Below are positions 1 to 8,924 of a DNA stretch of 43,381 nucleotides, one piece after another (position 1 is the stretch's first letter; each line of letters opens with the position of its first letter). The stretch is from Amycolatopsis sp. CA-126428 (GTDB lineage: Bacteria; Actinomycetota; Actinomycetes; Mycobacteriales; Pseudonocardiaceae), in contig NZ_PPHF01000184.1 in assembly GCF_002904335.1 (NCBI RefSeq), positions 1 to 43,381 on the forward strand, written 5' to 3'. Position numbers and translations under genes: made by a program. The notes beneath the pieces were generated by a model that was not told the origin of the DNA, made no database searches, and was given only the letters and a program-made list of their open reading frames with translations.

Positions 1-582
1 GGTGACGGCGTCGGTGGCGGCCAGGGCGAGGGAGGCGTGGGTCGCGAGGAGCAGCAGGACGTCGCGGTCGGCGGCGTCCAGGCCGTGCCGGGAGCGGGAG
101 TAGACGTTGAGGGCGCCGTGGGATTCGCCGCGGGGTGGTCCGCTGATCAGGGCGGTGGAGACGACGGAGCCCATGCCGAGCTGGGTGGCGGCCGGGGCCC
201 ATTGGGGCCAGCGTGGTTCGGTGGTGAGGTCGGGGGCGATCGCGACGGCGGGGCCACCGGGGTCGGCGGCTTCGACGCAGGGGCCTTCCCGGAACCGGTA
301 TTGCCGCCGGTCGAGTTCGATGGCGACCTCGTCGGTTTCCGCGGGGGTGTGGAAGTGGCCGTCGGCGTCGAGCAGGGTGAAGCTGGCGAGGTCGGCGGCC
401 GGGACCATCACTGTCGTGGCTTCGAGGACGCGTTCGAGCACGTCTTCCACGGTCGGCGCGACGAGCAGGGTGCGGGTCAGCTGGGCGAACCGCTCGGCCA
501 AGGGCCCGGGCGCGGCCTGATGGGGCTCGCGGTCGGCGACGAACTCTTCCTTGTCGCGCTGCCAGTCCTGGTCACTGCTCAT
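1..582 (-). CDS. GAF domain protein, probably GAF-ANTAR regulator (C-terminus off window)
   Basis: The reading frame runs open from an ATG at 582 to the left edge (194 codons), so the C-terminus is missing. Residues about 35-190 read as a GAF sensor domain: the segment RFREGPCVEA followed by WPQWAP and a late LLLLATHASLALA helix is the pattern seen in actinobacterial GAF proteins that carry a C-terminal ANTAR RNA-binding domain. The ANTAR part would lie outside the window, so that assignment is inference. Such proteins act as cytoplasmic antiterminators responding to stress or small ligands. The first 30 residues are charged and probably disordered. There is no close upstream partner; the next gene on the same strand ends about 100 bp upstream. 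Confidence 0.75.
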   Translation of the reverse strand, partial: MSSDQDWQRDKEEFVADREPHQAAPGPLAERFAQLTRTLLVAPTVEDVLERVLEATTVMVPAADLASFTLLDADGHFHTPAETDEVAIELDRRQYRFREGPCVEAADPGGPAVAIAPDLTTEPRWPQWAPAATQLGMGSVVSTALISGPPRGESHGALNVYSRSRHGLDAADRDVLLLLATHASLALAATDAVT

Positions 583-686
583 GCCGGTCTCCCCGAGTTG
601 CCGCGGAAGACGGCTGCCTTCTCAACCATCGCGCGACCAACGTAACCCCCCGGGTGGTCCGGCCGCTACGAGTGCTGCGGGCGCGC

Positions 687-1610
687 TCAGGCCTGCATGT
701 CGTCGACGGCCCGGAGCATCGCCTCGCCGAAGGCCGCCGGCCGCGCGACCGGGAAGTCGTGGTCGAACGGGACCGGGATCGAGTGCGCGCCGAGCTGCCC
801 GGCGAGCTGGCGTTGCCGGCGCGGTGGGCAGACCGCGTCACCTTCGGTGATGACGACCGTGGCGGGGATCGCCCGGAGCGGGGCGAGCTGGCCGCGCAGG
901 TCGTAGCCGGCCACCGCCCGTCCGGTGGCCAGGTGCTGGGACAGCGGGGCTCGCGCGAGTTCGCGCCGGAGCCACGGCCACCGGGCCTCGAACTCCGGAA
1001 CGCGCCGGTTGGCTCCGAAGTAGCGGGCGGCGGCCGATGTCCCGGCACCGACGCCGGGGAGCCGTCCGCTCACGGCGACGGCGCGCCAGAAGAGCCGGTC
1101 ACGCCGGGTTTGGGTGTAGCTGAGCGCGGCGGCCGACAGCACCAGTCCGGCAACGCGGTCCGGGCGGGCGACGGCCAGGTGCAGGCCGACCGGGCCGCCG
1201 AGGGAGAACCCGCAGACGATGGCCTTCTCGATGCCCAGCTCGTCGAGCACGGCCAGGGCGTCCGCGGCCAGATCCGGGACGGTGAAGCGGCGGGCGTCGA
1301 GAAGCGTGCGGCCGTGGCCGCGTTGATCGAATCCCGCGAAGGGGTAGCGGCGCGCCAAGCTGGGCATCAGGCCGTAGAAGGTGGTGTCCAGCGAGAGCGT
1401 CCAGCCGTGGAGCAGCAGGACCGGGTGGCCCCGGAGCGAGCCGTCGTGCAGGTTGTCGCGCACGAACACGCTGCCTCGCCCGGGCAGGGTCAGCATGCGT
1501 CCGGTGGGCAGGTCGGGTTGCCAGGGCACGCCGTCGCCGGTGGGCGGCCGGACCGGGCGGGTCAGCCCGGCGAGCCGGTGGCGCAGCGAGATCGGGCCTT
1601 CGTCCGGCAC
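687..1610 (-). CDS. alpha/beta hydrolase
   Basis: Soluble alpha/beta-hydrolase fold enzyme of about 307 residues. An HGWTLS oxyanion-hole segment is followed by the nucleophile elbow GFSLGG (catalytic Ser), and the late EGDAVCPP and PFDHDFPV segments fit the acid and histidine positions, so it is probably an esterase, lipase or C-C hydrolase; substrate unknown. The start is uncertain: the frame stays open to 1688 with only a TTG there. I prefer GTG at 1610 because GGGAGG lies just upstream; GTG at 1631 is the alternative but has no ribosome binding site. It is divergent from the secreted glycoside hydrolase, and its promoter would share the 1611-1913 region. Confidence 0.8.
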   Translation of the reverse strand: MPDEGPISLRHRLAGLTRPVRPPTGDGVPWQPDLPTGRMLTLPGRGSVFVRDNLHDGSLRGHPVLLLHGWTLSLDTTFYGLMPSLARRYPFAGFDQRGHGRTLLDARRFTVPDLAADALAVLDELGIEKAIVCGFSLGGPVGLHLAVARPDRVAGLVLSAAALSYTQTRRDRLFWRAVAVSGRLPGVGAGTSAAARYFGANRRVPEFEARWPWLRRELARAPLSQHLATGRAVAGYDLRGQLAPLRAIPATVVITEGDAVCPPRRQRQLAGQLGAHSIPVPFDHDFPVARPAAFGEAMLRAVDDMQA

Positions 1611-1713
1611 GCGGCCTCCCGGATCGGGCACTCCAGAGTTACTGACAGAATGCCAATAAGCCTGGAGCAAGCTGGTTCGCGCTGTCAACTCCGGGTCTCG
1701 GCGGCGGTCTCGG

Positions 1714-1725
1714 GAAAGCGCTTAC
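1714..1725. promoter_or_regulatory. LacI-family-type operator candidate
   Basis: GAAAGCGCTTAC has a perfect 8-bp core (AAGCGCTT) with the central CG typical of LacI-family operators. It lies about 190 bp upstream of the secreted GH43 gene and about 80 bp upstream of a stronger CebR-type site. Confidence 0.4.
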
Positions 1726-1803
1726 TCGATGAGTGGTCCACTCCGGCGAAGGGCGACTTCGGTGTGAACGAGAGGTTTCCGGCACGGCGACCGCGTGTTA
1801 CGC

Positions 1804-1817
1804 TGGGAGCGCTCCCA
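1804..1817. promoter_or_regulatory. CebR-type operator (TGGGAGCGCTCCCA)
   Basis: TGGGAGCGCTCCCA is a perfect 14-bp palindrome identical to the consensus described for the Streptomyces cellobiose repressor CebR. It sits about 100 bp upstream of the GTG of the secreted GH43 gene and predicts sugar-dependent repression by a LacI-family protein encoded elsewhere. Confidence 0.75.
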
Positions 1818-1913
1818 ACGTCACCGGTCCTGTCGAGTCCTGCTCCAGGCGGCCGGGTGCGCATGCCTGCCACGGATGGATCGCCCAGTGCTCCTCATCG
1901 CGGAGGTCATGAA

Positions 1914-3431
1914 GTGCTGAAAAAGAACTTCCGGCGAACGCTCGCTTCGATCCTGCTGCCCCTCTCCGTCGCGCTGACGTCCGTCGGTGGCGCGACCGGT
2001 GCCGGCGCGGCCACCCCGCGCACCGCCGCGGCCGCGTCCGTCACGATCCAGAACGACGTGTTCTGGAAGGACACCTCGGGCACCCCGATCTACTCCCAGG
2101 GCGGCGGTGTCCTTAAGGTCGGCGGTACGTATTACTGGTACGGGGCCAAGTACAACGGCGCGGTGAGCTACGCCGGCAACCCGGCGGGCGGGAAGAACAG
2201 TGACACGTCGCTGAGCGCGATCACCATTTATTCGTCGACCGACCTGGCGAACTGGAAGTTCGAAGGCAATGCGCTGACCGCCGCCGACCTCGGCGGTGCC
2301 TGGGTCGGCCGGATCGGCGTGGCACGCAACCCGAACACCGGCAAGTTCGTGCTGGTCTCGCAGCTGGACAGCGGGCTGGTGTTCGCCACGAGCAGCACGC
2401 CGAACGGCAAGTTCACCCGGGCGGGCACGCAGTCGAGCATCAGCGGTGTCTCCACCGGCATGTCCGGCGACCAGTCGGTCTTCACCGACGACGACGGCAA
2501 GGCGTACCTGATCTACAGCAACAAGAGCGGCCGGTCGCACCTGTACGTCTCGACGTTGCGGGCTTCGGACTTCCTCCAGGTCGACCCGGCCAAGAACGTC
2601 TACAACAGTTCGGCGGGCGGGCGCGAGGGCAACATCATGTTCAAGTACGGCGGGACGTACTACTTCTGTTCCTCCGACCTGCACGGCTGGAACGCGTCCC
2701 ACACGTACTGCATCAGCGCGAAGAACATCATGGGCCCGTACTCGGCGGAATTCGTGCTGCAGGGGACGGACGCCGACTTCTCGCACGTGACGCAGACCGG
2801 CCTGGCGTTCACGGTGACCGGCTCGCAGGGTTCGTTCGTGATGTTCGGCGGTGATCGCTGGAGCGACTTCGCCGGCAACGGCATCGGGTACAACGACTGG
2901 GTGCCGGTCACCTTCAGCGGAACCACGCCGGTGTTCCACTCGCTGAACCAGTGGACCGTCGACGCGGCGGCGGGGACGTGGGCGGCCGGGCGCGGCAACA
3001 ACCACGTCCTCAACCCGGGCGCCGAGGCCGACCGGGTGGCCCAGAACGACCTCGCCGGCTGGACCACCACGGGCGGTGCGGTGAACAGCAACAAGCTGGG
3101 CGGCCACACCGGACGGTGGGCGTTCGCGCAGAGTTCGTCGGCCGCCTACAACGCCAGCAGGTACCAGAACATCGCCCTGCCGAACGGCACCTACACGCTG
3201 TCGGCGTGGGTGAAGGGCAGCGGCGGGCAGAAGAAGGCGACCCTTTTCGCGAAGAACTTCGGCGCGGGTGAGCTGAGCACGTCGATCAGCCAGCCGCTCG
3301 GCAACTGGACGAAGGTGAGCGTCTCCGGCATTGCGGTGACGAACGGGTCGATCCAGGTGGGGGTGTTCTCCGACGCGAACGCGGGCAACTGGGTGAACGT
3401 CGACGACTTCAGCCTGGTGCAGACCGGCTGA
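1914..3431 (+). CDS. secreted glycoside hydrolase family 43 with C-terminal carbohydrate-binding module
   Basis: 505 residues. The GTG start is chosen because GGAGG stands 7 bases upstream and a clear Sec signal follows (KKNFRR, hydrophobic core, small-residue region ending near TPRTAAAA). The catalytic part (about 45-340) has the five-bladed-propeller style repeats of GH43, such as YYWYGAKYNG, GRIGVARNPNTGKFVL and GREGNIMFKYGGTYYFCSSDLHGW; the overall pattern recalls subfamily 24 beta-1,3-galactanases, which is a tentative placement. Residues about 365-505 (NHVLNPGAEAD to VNVDDFSLVQTG) form a jelly-roll binding module like CBM4_9/CBM35. It probably trims plant arabinogalactan or similar side chains outside the cell. 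Two LacI-type operators upstream suggest sugar control. An earlier ATG at 1863 lacks a ribosome binding site. Confidence 0.88.
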   Translation: MLKKNFRRTLASILLPLSVALTSVGGATGAGAATPRTAAAASVTIQNDVFWKDTSGTPIYSQGGGVLKVGGTYYWYGAKYNGAVSYAGNPAGGKNSDTSLSAITIYSSTDLANWKFEGNALTAADLGGAWVGRIGVARNPNTGKFVLVSQLDSGLVFATSSTPNGKFTRAGTQSSISGVSTGMSGDQSVFTDDDGKAYLIYSNKSGRSHLYVSTLRASDFLQVDPAKNVYNSSAGGREGNIMFKYGGTYYFCSSDLHGWNASHTYCISAKNIMGPYSAEFVLQGTDADFSHVTQTGLAFTVTGSQGSFVMFGGDRWSDFAGNGIGYNDWVPVTFSGTTPVFHSLNQWTVDAAAGTWAAGRGNNHVLNPGAEADRVAQNDLAGWTTTGGAVNSNKLGGHTGRWAFAQSSSAAYNASRYQNIALPNGTYTLSAWVKGSGGQKKATLFAKNFGAGELSTSISQPLGNWTKVSVSGIAVTNGSIQVGVFSDANAGNWVNVDDFSLVQTG

Positions 3432-3446
3432 CCCCCGGCACTGGGG

Positions 3447-3476
3447 CCGGGTCGCGGAACCGTTTTCGCGGCCCGG
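3447..3476 (+). terminator. stem-loop terminator after GH43 gene
   Basis: CCGGGTCGCG pairs with CGCGGCCCGG (one G-U pair) around a 10-base loop, 15 bp after the stop codon. GC-rich stem without a T-tract, as usual in actinomycetes. Confidence 0.6.
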
Positions 3477-3551
3477 CGCCGGTGCGAAGGCGCCGCCACT
3501 GCGCGCCGGCCGTCTTGGAGGTCGGAAACACCCCGCCACGGCCGGCCGGGG

Positions 3552-3764
3552 TCAGCGGCGGCGGGCGCGGCGTCCGGACGGGTCGTGCGCCCGTGCGTTC
3601 TCCGCTTCCGGGCGTCCGTTCGCGCCGGGCGAGGGTTCGAAGGCCGCCGACGGCGTGTACACCGGCTGGAGGAACAGGCTGCCGTACCGGCTCTCCTGGG
3701 GCGCGGTGAGCGCCTCGGGCCGGGGCTCTTCGTCGAGGGGGTGGCTGAACAGCGAGCTGTCCAT
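3552..3764 (-). CDS. hypothetical protein, 70 residues
   Basis: Possible small gene in the 3432-4126 gap, starting MDSSLFSHPLDEEPRPEAL and ending with a basic tail (GRRARRR). It is proline- and charge-rich, has no membrane segment or signal peptide, and matches no family I know. The ribosome binding site is poor; the frame is open further upstream, so the start is uncertain. A weak promoter-like pair (TGTACA, 18 bp, TATTCA, minus strand) lies near 3910-3945. The rest of the gap holds nothing else I can support. It could be non-coding. Confidence 0.35.
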   Translation of the reverse strand: MDSSLFSHPLDEEPRPEALTAPQESRYGSLFLQPVYTPSAAFEPSPGANGRPEAENARAHDPSGRRARRR

Positions 3765-4126
3765 CGTGGAAGTGGTGATCGGGGATCCTTTCGTGGGCGC
3801 CACCGGAGCGGGTGCGCTGGTCACCGGGGGTGGTTCCGCCGGTTTCAGCCGCCGAAGTGGCTCGGTGATCGGCTGGATTGAGGGCCGAGGAAGGCGCGGG
3901 TTCGACCACTTGCGCACTGAATACTCTCGGACACCACTCACTGTACACCACGCCCGCGGCGCCGCGCGTTCCCGCGGGGAGAACGGCGGCCTCGGCGCGG
4001 GCACGCCGGGCCGCCGAGGCGAGCCTCGCGGCCGGCGATTCGCGGAAATCGGCGCTTTAATCGACCGGGTCCGGATTGCCAGGGTGTTCCTCCGACGCGG
4101 CATCCGGCAACCAGGGGAGTTACGGT

Positions 4127-5338
4127 GTGCGTGCTTTCGTTGTGCTGAAAGGAAATCCGCCGTTCCGCCGGTTCTGGCTCGGCATGCTGATCTCCCGCGC
4201 CGGAGACGTCGTCACGGTGGTGGCGATCTCCTGGCTGGTGCTGGACATCGCGGGTCCCGCGGAGCTGGGGCTGGTCGTGCTGTGCCAGGGCCTTCCCCGG
4301 ATCGTGGCCGGACCCGTCGCCGGGCGCCTGCTGGACCGGGTGCCGCCGCGGCTGTTGCTCGGCTGGGACAACGCTGTCCGCGGTGTCCTCATCGGACTCG
4401 TTCCGGTGCTGTGGTCGCTCGGCGGCCTCAGCGTGACTGTCCTTTGTGTTCTATCGGCCGGTGCCGCCGTGGTGTCGGTGCTGACCGAAGTCGCCGAGAG
4501 CGCTGTCGTGCCCCGGCTGGTCCCGGTGTCCGAACTGGACGCCGCGAACACGGCGCTGGCCACCAACTGGGAGGCCGCCGCGGTCCTCGGGCCGCCGCTG
4601 GCCGGAGCGCTCGTCGCGGCGGCCACGGCGCCGGTCGCGCTCGTTGCCGACGCGGCGAGCTTCTTCGTGATGAGCGCGCTGTGCTTCGCCCTGCCGGTCA
4701 TCGCGCCGGTGCCCGCCGACGGCACGCGGCCCGGGTTCGGCGCCATCCTGCGGCTGCCCGTCGTGTTCTGGACTTCGGTGGCCACGTGCGGGTTCCTCTT
4801 CCTCGGCGGGATGGCCGAGGTCCTGTACCCGGTGTTGAGCCGGGAGGTCCTGCACACCGGTCCGGTCGGCTACGGGCTGCTGGTGGGCGCGGCCGGTGCC
4901 GGCGGCTTGGCGGGCGTGGTCGTCGGCGTGCCGCTCGTGACCCGCCTGCGCCCGAAGTGGCGCTTGCCGGCCATCGTCCTGGCCGGCACGGTGCCCTTCG
5001 CGTTGCTGACCACCACCGCGGCGCTCGTCCCGGCCGTCGTGCTGGTCGCGGTGGCGGGCGCGTGCTGGGGACCGTACTTCGCGGTCGAGCGCACCTTGGT
5101 CCAGCGCCTGACCCCGGCCGCGCTCCGCGGCAGCGTCATGGGCGCCCGGACGGCGATCTCCGCGCTCGGCTTCCCGGCCGGCAGCGCGGTGGCGGGAACG
5201 CTGAGCGCGAGCCTCGGCCCGGTGCTCGTCGTGGTGGGGGCGGCCGCGGGCTCCCTGCTGGTGGCGGTGACCGCGCTCGTGGCCGTGGGGCGCGGTCAGG
5301 CCGATCGCCCGGCCGGCGTCATTCGGTTCCGACGGTGA
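4127..5338 (+). CDS. MFS transporter (EntS-like)
   Basis: 403-residue integral membrane protein with about 12 predicted helices and the MFS_3/EntS pattern: FRRFWLGMLISRAGD at the N-terminus, the loop GRLLDRVPPR after helix 2-3, and LTPAALRGSVMGAR in the second half. Members export siderophores, drugs or metabolites in exchange for protons; the substrate here is unknown. GTG at 4127 is preferred because AGGGGAG lies 8 bases upstream; an ATG at 4076 in frame would add 17 residues without a ribosome binding site. The 3' end overlaps the convergent XRE regulator by 20 bp. Confidence 0.87.
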   Translation: MRAFVVLKGNPPFRRFWLGMLISRAGDVVTVVAISWLVLDIAGPAELGLVVLCQGLPRIVAGPVAGRLLDRVPPRLLLGWDNAVRGVLIGLVPVLWSLGGLSVTVLCVLSAGAAVVSVLTEVAESAVVPRLVPVSELDAANTALATNWEAAAVLGPPLAGALVAAATAPVALVADAASFFVMSALCFALPVIAPVPADGTRPGFGAILRLPVVFWTSVATCGFLFLGGMAEVLYPVLSREVLHTGPVGYGLLVGAAGAGGLAGVVVGVPLVTRLRPKWRLPAIVLAGTVPFALLTTTAALVPAVVLVAVAGACWGPYFAVERTLVQRLTPAALRGSVMGARTAISALGFPAGSAVAGTLSASLGPVLVVVGAAAGSLLVAVTALVAVGRGQADRPAGVIRFRR

Positions 5339-6179
5339 ACTGTTCGGTGCCGAGCACCGTGAGCAGCGCGAGCTTTTCCTGGTCCGCGGTACCCGGGGTG
5401 GCGGTGAAGATGAGCAGTGACTGGCCCTCGTCGGGTTCGAGCAGGAGCTGGCAGTAGAGGTCGAGCCGGCCGATTTCGGGGTGGACGAACCGCTTGGTCC
5501 CGCTGAGCCGGAGGCCCACTTCGTGACGTTCCCACAGCCGGTCGAATTCGCCGCTGGTGGCGCGCAGGGCCGCGACGAGGTCCGCGGCGGGCGAACCGGG
5601 GCCGTCGCGGGTGACCGCCGCGCGCAGCTGGGCGACGTTGACGCGGCTGTTCCCGGCGTGGTCGGCGGGGTGGTACCGCTCGCGGGCGGCCGGATCGGTG
5701 AACCAGCGGAACGGCGCGCTGCGGGCGTGGCCGGTGTACCGCGTCTGCTCGCCGAGCAGCGCGACCGCGGACGGGGTCTGCAGCAGCGTCTCGCCCAGCG
5801 GACCCATGATCTGGGCCGGGGTGTCGGCGATGCGGTCCATGACGCGCATCAGGCCCGGGCTCACGTGCCCGGCCCGCAGGTCGCGGCGGGCCGTGCGGTA
5901 ACCCGCCAGGAGGAACAGGTGATCACGTTCGTCGGGGGTGAGCCGCAGGCCCCGGGCGACGGCCGCGAGCATCGGCTCGGAAGGCTGCGGCCCGTCGCCG
6001 CGTTCCAGGCGGGCGAAGTAGTCCGCGGACATGCTGCACAGCTCCGCGACCTCTTCCCGCCGCAGGCCCGGCGCGCGCCGGCGTGGCCCGCGCCGAAGCC
6101 CGACGTCTTCCGGTTGCAACGCCGCCCGCCGGGTGCGCAGGAAGGCGCCGAGCGTGGCGGCGTCGAACGTGCGTTCCAT
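5319..6179 (-). CDS. XRE-family regulator with MmyB-like ligand-binding domain
   Basis: 286 residues. An N-terminal helix-turn-helix (about 5-85, including PGLRREEVAELCSMSADYFARLERGDGPQPS) precedes the MmyB-like PAS-fold region (about 105-275, with PAQIMGPLGETLLQTP and FRWFTDPAARERYHP). Proteins of this family repress a neighbouring oxidoreductase gene, usually divergent, and bind fatty-acid-like or other small ligands. Here it is divergent from an SDR gene 100 bp away, which is the likely target. The ATG at 6179 gives the start expected for the family (MERTFDAATLGAFLRTRR). Confidence 0.9.
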   Translation of the reverse strand: MERTFDAATLGAFLRTRRAALQPEDVGLRRGPRRRAPGLRREEVAELCSMSADYFARLERGDGPQPSEPMLAAVARGLRLTPDERDHLFLLAGYRTARRDLRAGHVSPGLMRVMDRIADTPAQIMGPLGETLLQTPSAVALLGEQTRYTGHARSAPFRWFTDPAARERYHPADHAGNSRVNVAQLRAAVTRDGPGSPAADLVAALRATSGEFDRLWERHEVGLRLSGTKRFVHPEIGRLDLYCQLLLEPDEGQSLLIFTATPGTADQEKLALLTVLGTEQFTVGTE

Positions 6180-6279
6180 GACCTCATTGTCGCGATCCCG
6201 GCGTCGCTCAACCACGACCTGCCGGTCAGTGGCTGAGCGCGTCCTTCCTCGTCCGGGCCGCGGTCCGTTCACTGGCTGC

Positions 6280-7236
6280 ATGACCAAGACGAAATGGACA
6301 GAAAACGAAATCCCGGACCTCACCGGCCGGACCGTGGTGATCACCGGCGCCGGTCGCGGACTCGGCCTGATCACGGCCCGGGCGCTGGCGCGGGCTGGCG
6401 CCCGGGCTGTGCTCGGCGTGCGCGACCTCGAGCGGGGCCGGCGTGCCGTCGCCGGGCTGCCCGGCCGCTTCGACGTCCGGCCGCTGGACGTGGCCGACCT
6501 CGGCTCGGTGCGCGCCTTCGCCGCCGCCTGGTCGGGTGACCTCGACGTGCTGATCAACAACGCCGGCGTCATGGACATCCCCGCCGCGCGGACGGCGGAC
6601 GGCTTCGACCGGCAGACCGCGACCAACTACCTCGGCCCGTTCGTGCTGACGAACCTGCTGCTCGGGCACGTCACCGACCGGGTCGTGCACGTCACGAGCC
6701 AGCTGCACCGCCAGGGCCGGATCGACCTGACCGACCTGGACTGGCGCACCCGCCCGTACCACGGGATGGCCGCCTACCGGGCGTCGAAGCTCGCCGTCGT
6801 GCTGCACTCCCTGGAGCTGCAGCGCCGCCTCGACGCCCAGGGCAGCGCGGTCCGCTCGGTGCTCGCCAGCCCGGGGATCGCCCGCACCGGCCTGGCCGCC
6901 CACTCGCGGTCGGACATCGTCAACCGGGTCCCGTTCCTCACCAATTCGCCCGAGCGGGGTGCGTTGTCGCTGCTCTATGCCGCGACCCAGGACGTTCCCG
7001 GCAACGCCTACGTCGGGCCCGGCGGTCTCGGTGGCCTTCGCGGCGATCCGACCCTCGGCCGGGCGGGCAAGAACGGCCTCGACGAGGAGCTGGCCGGCCG
7101 GCTCTGGGACGTGACGGCTGAACTCGTCGCGCCTCGGTCTCCCGACGCGGCTGCCGACGACGGTGTGTACATTTGTTCTTATGGCTCTCCCCGGAGTGCG
7201 GGACCGGACCGCCGGCCGGCGACCCCGCCGGCATGA
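6280..7236 (+). CDS. short-chain dehydrogenase/reductase
   Basis: 318 residues, classical SDR fold close to the retinol-dehydrogenase/protochlorophyllide-reductase-like group. The cofactor motif TGAGRGLG is at residues 22-29, NNAG follows, and the catalytic Tyr166 and Lys170 sit in AYRASK with Ser in HVTSQ. Substrate unknown. It is divergent from the XRE/MmyB regulator. The last 18 codons overlap the start of the TetR gene in another frame, so the C-terminal tail after about LVAPRSP is unlike typical homologues and could reflect loss of an earlier stop. Confidence 0.88.
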   Translation: MTKTKWTENEIPDLTGRTVVITGAGRGLGLITARALARAGARAVLGVRDLERGRRAVAGLPGRFDVRPLDVADLGSVRAFAAAWSGDLDVLINNAGVMDIPAARTADGFDRQTATNYLGPFVLTNLLLGHVTDRVVHVTSQLHRQGRIDLTDLDWRTRPYHGMAAYRASKLAVVLHSLELQRRLDAQGSAVRSVLASPGIARTGLAAHSRSDIVNRVPFLTNSPERGALSLLYAATQDVPGNAYVGPGGLGGLRGDPTLGRAGKNGLDEELAGRLWDVTAELVAPRSPDAAADDGVYICSYGSPRSAGPDRRPATPPA

Positions 7237-7777
7237 TCCCGACCGCCGGATCCGCATTCTCGACGCCGCGCTGGACGTCCTGGTGGAGCGCGGGATCGCC
7301 GGGATGACGCACCGGCACGTCGCCGCCCGGGCCGACGTGCCGCTCGGCTCGGTCACCTACCACTTCGCCGGCTTGGCCGAACTGCAGGCGCAGGCGTTTG
7401 CGCGCTTCGTCGAGCTGCAGGCCACGGTGTTCGAGAGGCTCTTCGACGACGTCGGGACCCGCGAGGAGTTCGTCGAGGTGCTGGTCGACCTCGTCCACGC
7501 GAGCCCGGCCCGGCAGCGCAGCGCGGTGCTCGGATTCGAGCTGCACCTGGCGGCCCTGCGCGACCCCGGGCTCCGCGTGCTGGCCGAGGCGTGGACGAGG
7601 AGCAGCCAGGAGGTGCTCGCCCGGTTCGTCGGCCCGGAAGCCGCCGCACGCCTGGACGCGCTGCTCGAAGGGATGATCATGCACGCCCTGCTGGCGACCG
7701 GGCCGCGGTCCCGGGAGGCGGCGCGGGCGGCCATCGATCCGGCTGTCGAACTGCCCGGCCCGGACGGCTCGCTGTGA
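7181..7777 (+). CDS. TetR-family regulator
   Basis: 198 residues. The N-terminal helix-turn-helix is clear: RIRILDAALDVLVERGIAGMTHRHVAARADVPLGSVTYHF at about 25-65, followed by an all-helical ligand domain with a TetR_C-like end (LLEGMIMHALLA). The ATG at 7181 begins MALPGVRDRT; an upstream start at 7163 is possible. It overlaps the end of the SDR gene by 56 bp and is followed after 16 bp by the epoxide hydrolase, so it probably controls that gene or the whole 7.2-10.6 kb run. Confidence 0.88.
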   Translation: MALPGVRDRTAGRRPRRHDPDRRIRILDAALDVLVERGIAGMTHRHVAARADVPLGSVTYHFAGLAELQAQAFARFVELQATVFERLFDDVGTREEFVEVLVDLVHASPARQRSAVLGFELHLAALRDPGLRVLAEAWTRSSQEVLARFVGPEAAARLDALLEGMIMHALLATGPRSREAARAAIDPAVELPGPDGSL

Positions 7778-7793
7778 ACTCGAGGAGAAAATG

Positions 7794-8924
7794 ATGTCCG
7801 ATAGGCCCGTGCTCGCGGTCACCGACGCCGAACTCGGCGAGCTGCGGACCCGGCTGGCCGGCACGCGCTGGCCGGCTCCGTGGCCGGTACCCGGCTGGTC
7901 GGCGGGCACCGATCCCGGCGAGCTGCGGCGGCTGGTCGATCACTGGGCGTCCGGCTACGACTGGCGTGCGCACGAAGCCGCCATCAACGCCCTGCCCCAC
8001 CGGTTCGCGGACATCGCCGGGACGCCGGTGCACTACCTGCGGTTCGACGGCGAGGCCCCGGACGCTTTGCCGATCGTGCTGACCAACGGGTGGCCCAGCT
8101 CGTTCCTGGAGCTGACCGAGTTCGCCCAGCGGCTGGCCACGCCGTCCGAGCACGGTGGTTCGGCGGCGGACTCCTTCACCGTCATCGTCCCGTCGCTGCC
8201 CGGTTTCGCCTTCTCCCCGCAACGCCCTTCGCTCGCGGACCCCGTGCAGACCCATGAACTGTGGCACCTGCTCATGAGTGAGGAACTGGGCTTCTCCCGG
8301 TACGCGGCGCACGGCGGGGACCTGGGCGCGGGCATCACCTCCCGGCTGGCCGAAGCCCATCCCGAGGCGCTGGCCGGGATCCACCTGATGGCCGTCGCCG
8401 GGCCGGTCGCCTACGACGACGAAAGCCTCACCGAGCCGGAGAAGGCCTACCTCGACTCGGTGGCGACCTGGTCGGCGCGGGAAGGCGCCTACCAGCACCA
8501 GCAGAGCACCCGGCCGGTCACCCTGGCCTACGGCTTGAGCGACTCGCCGGCCGGGCTGCTCGCCTGGATCGTCGAGAAGTACCGCGCGTGGAGCGACAGC
8601 GGCGGTGACCTGTCCTCGCGGTTCAGCGACGACTTCCTGCTGACGCAGGCGTCGCTGTACTGGTTCACCAACACCATCTCGACGTCGTTCCGGCCGTACT
8701 ACGAGTACGGGGAGCACCTGACCCGCCGGGTCGAGCGGGTCGAGGTGCCGACCGCCGTCGCGCTGTTCCCGGCCGACCTGACCCAGCCGCCGCGCAGCTG
8801 GGCGGAACGCACGTACCACGTCACGAGGTACACGACGATGCCCCGCGGCGGCCACTTCGCCGCCCACGAAGAACCCGAACTGCTCGCCCGCGACGTCACC
8901 GGCTTCTTCCGGGCCCTGCGGTGA
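7794..8924 (+). CDS. epoxide hydrolase (EHN family)
   Basis: 376 residues, the usual length for bacterial EHN-type epoxide hydrolases. The N-terminal EHN domain (about 10-110) is followed by the alpha/beta core with TNGWPSS, the nucleophile elbow HGGDLGAG (Asp176), the cap segment QHQQSTRPVTLAYGLSDSPAGLLAWIVEKY and the catalytic histidine in RGGHFAAHEEPEL. It opens epoxides to diols through an Asp ester intermediate in the cytosol. Two adjacent ATGs exist (7791, 7794); the second has the better distance (6 bases) from GAGGAG. Its stop overlaps the next gene's GTG in GTGA, so the two are translationally coupled. Confidence 0.9.
   Translation: MSDRPVLAVTDAELGELRTRLAGTRWPAPWPVPGWSAGTDPGELRRLVDHWASGYDWRAHEAAINALPHRFADIAGTPVHYLRFDGEAPDALPIVLTNGWPSSFLELTEFAQRLATPSEHGGSAADSFTVIVPSLPGFAFSPQRPSLADPVQTHELWHLLMSEELGFSRYAAHGGDLGAGITSRLAEAHPEALAGIHLMAVAGPVAYDDESLTEPEKAYLDSVATWSAREGAYQHQQSTRPVTLAYGLSDSPAGLLAWIVEKYRAWSDSGGDLSSRFSDDFLLTQASLYWFTNTISTSFRPYYEYGEHLTRRVERVEVPTAVALFPADLTQPPRSWAERTYHVTRYTTMPRGGHFAAHEEPELLARDVTGFFRALR

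Noticed and set aside
654..1913. Long upstream extension of the GH43 reading frame
   Set aside because: It is the antisense of the hydrolase gene and crosses the operator region; the signal peptide and GGAGG at 1914 set the true start.
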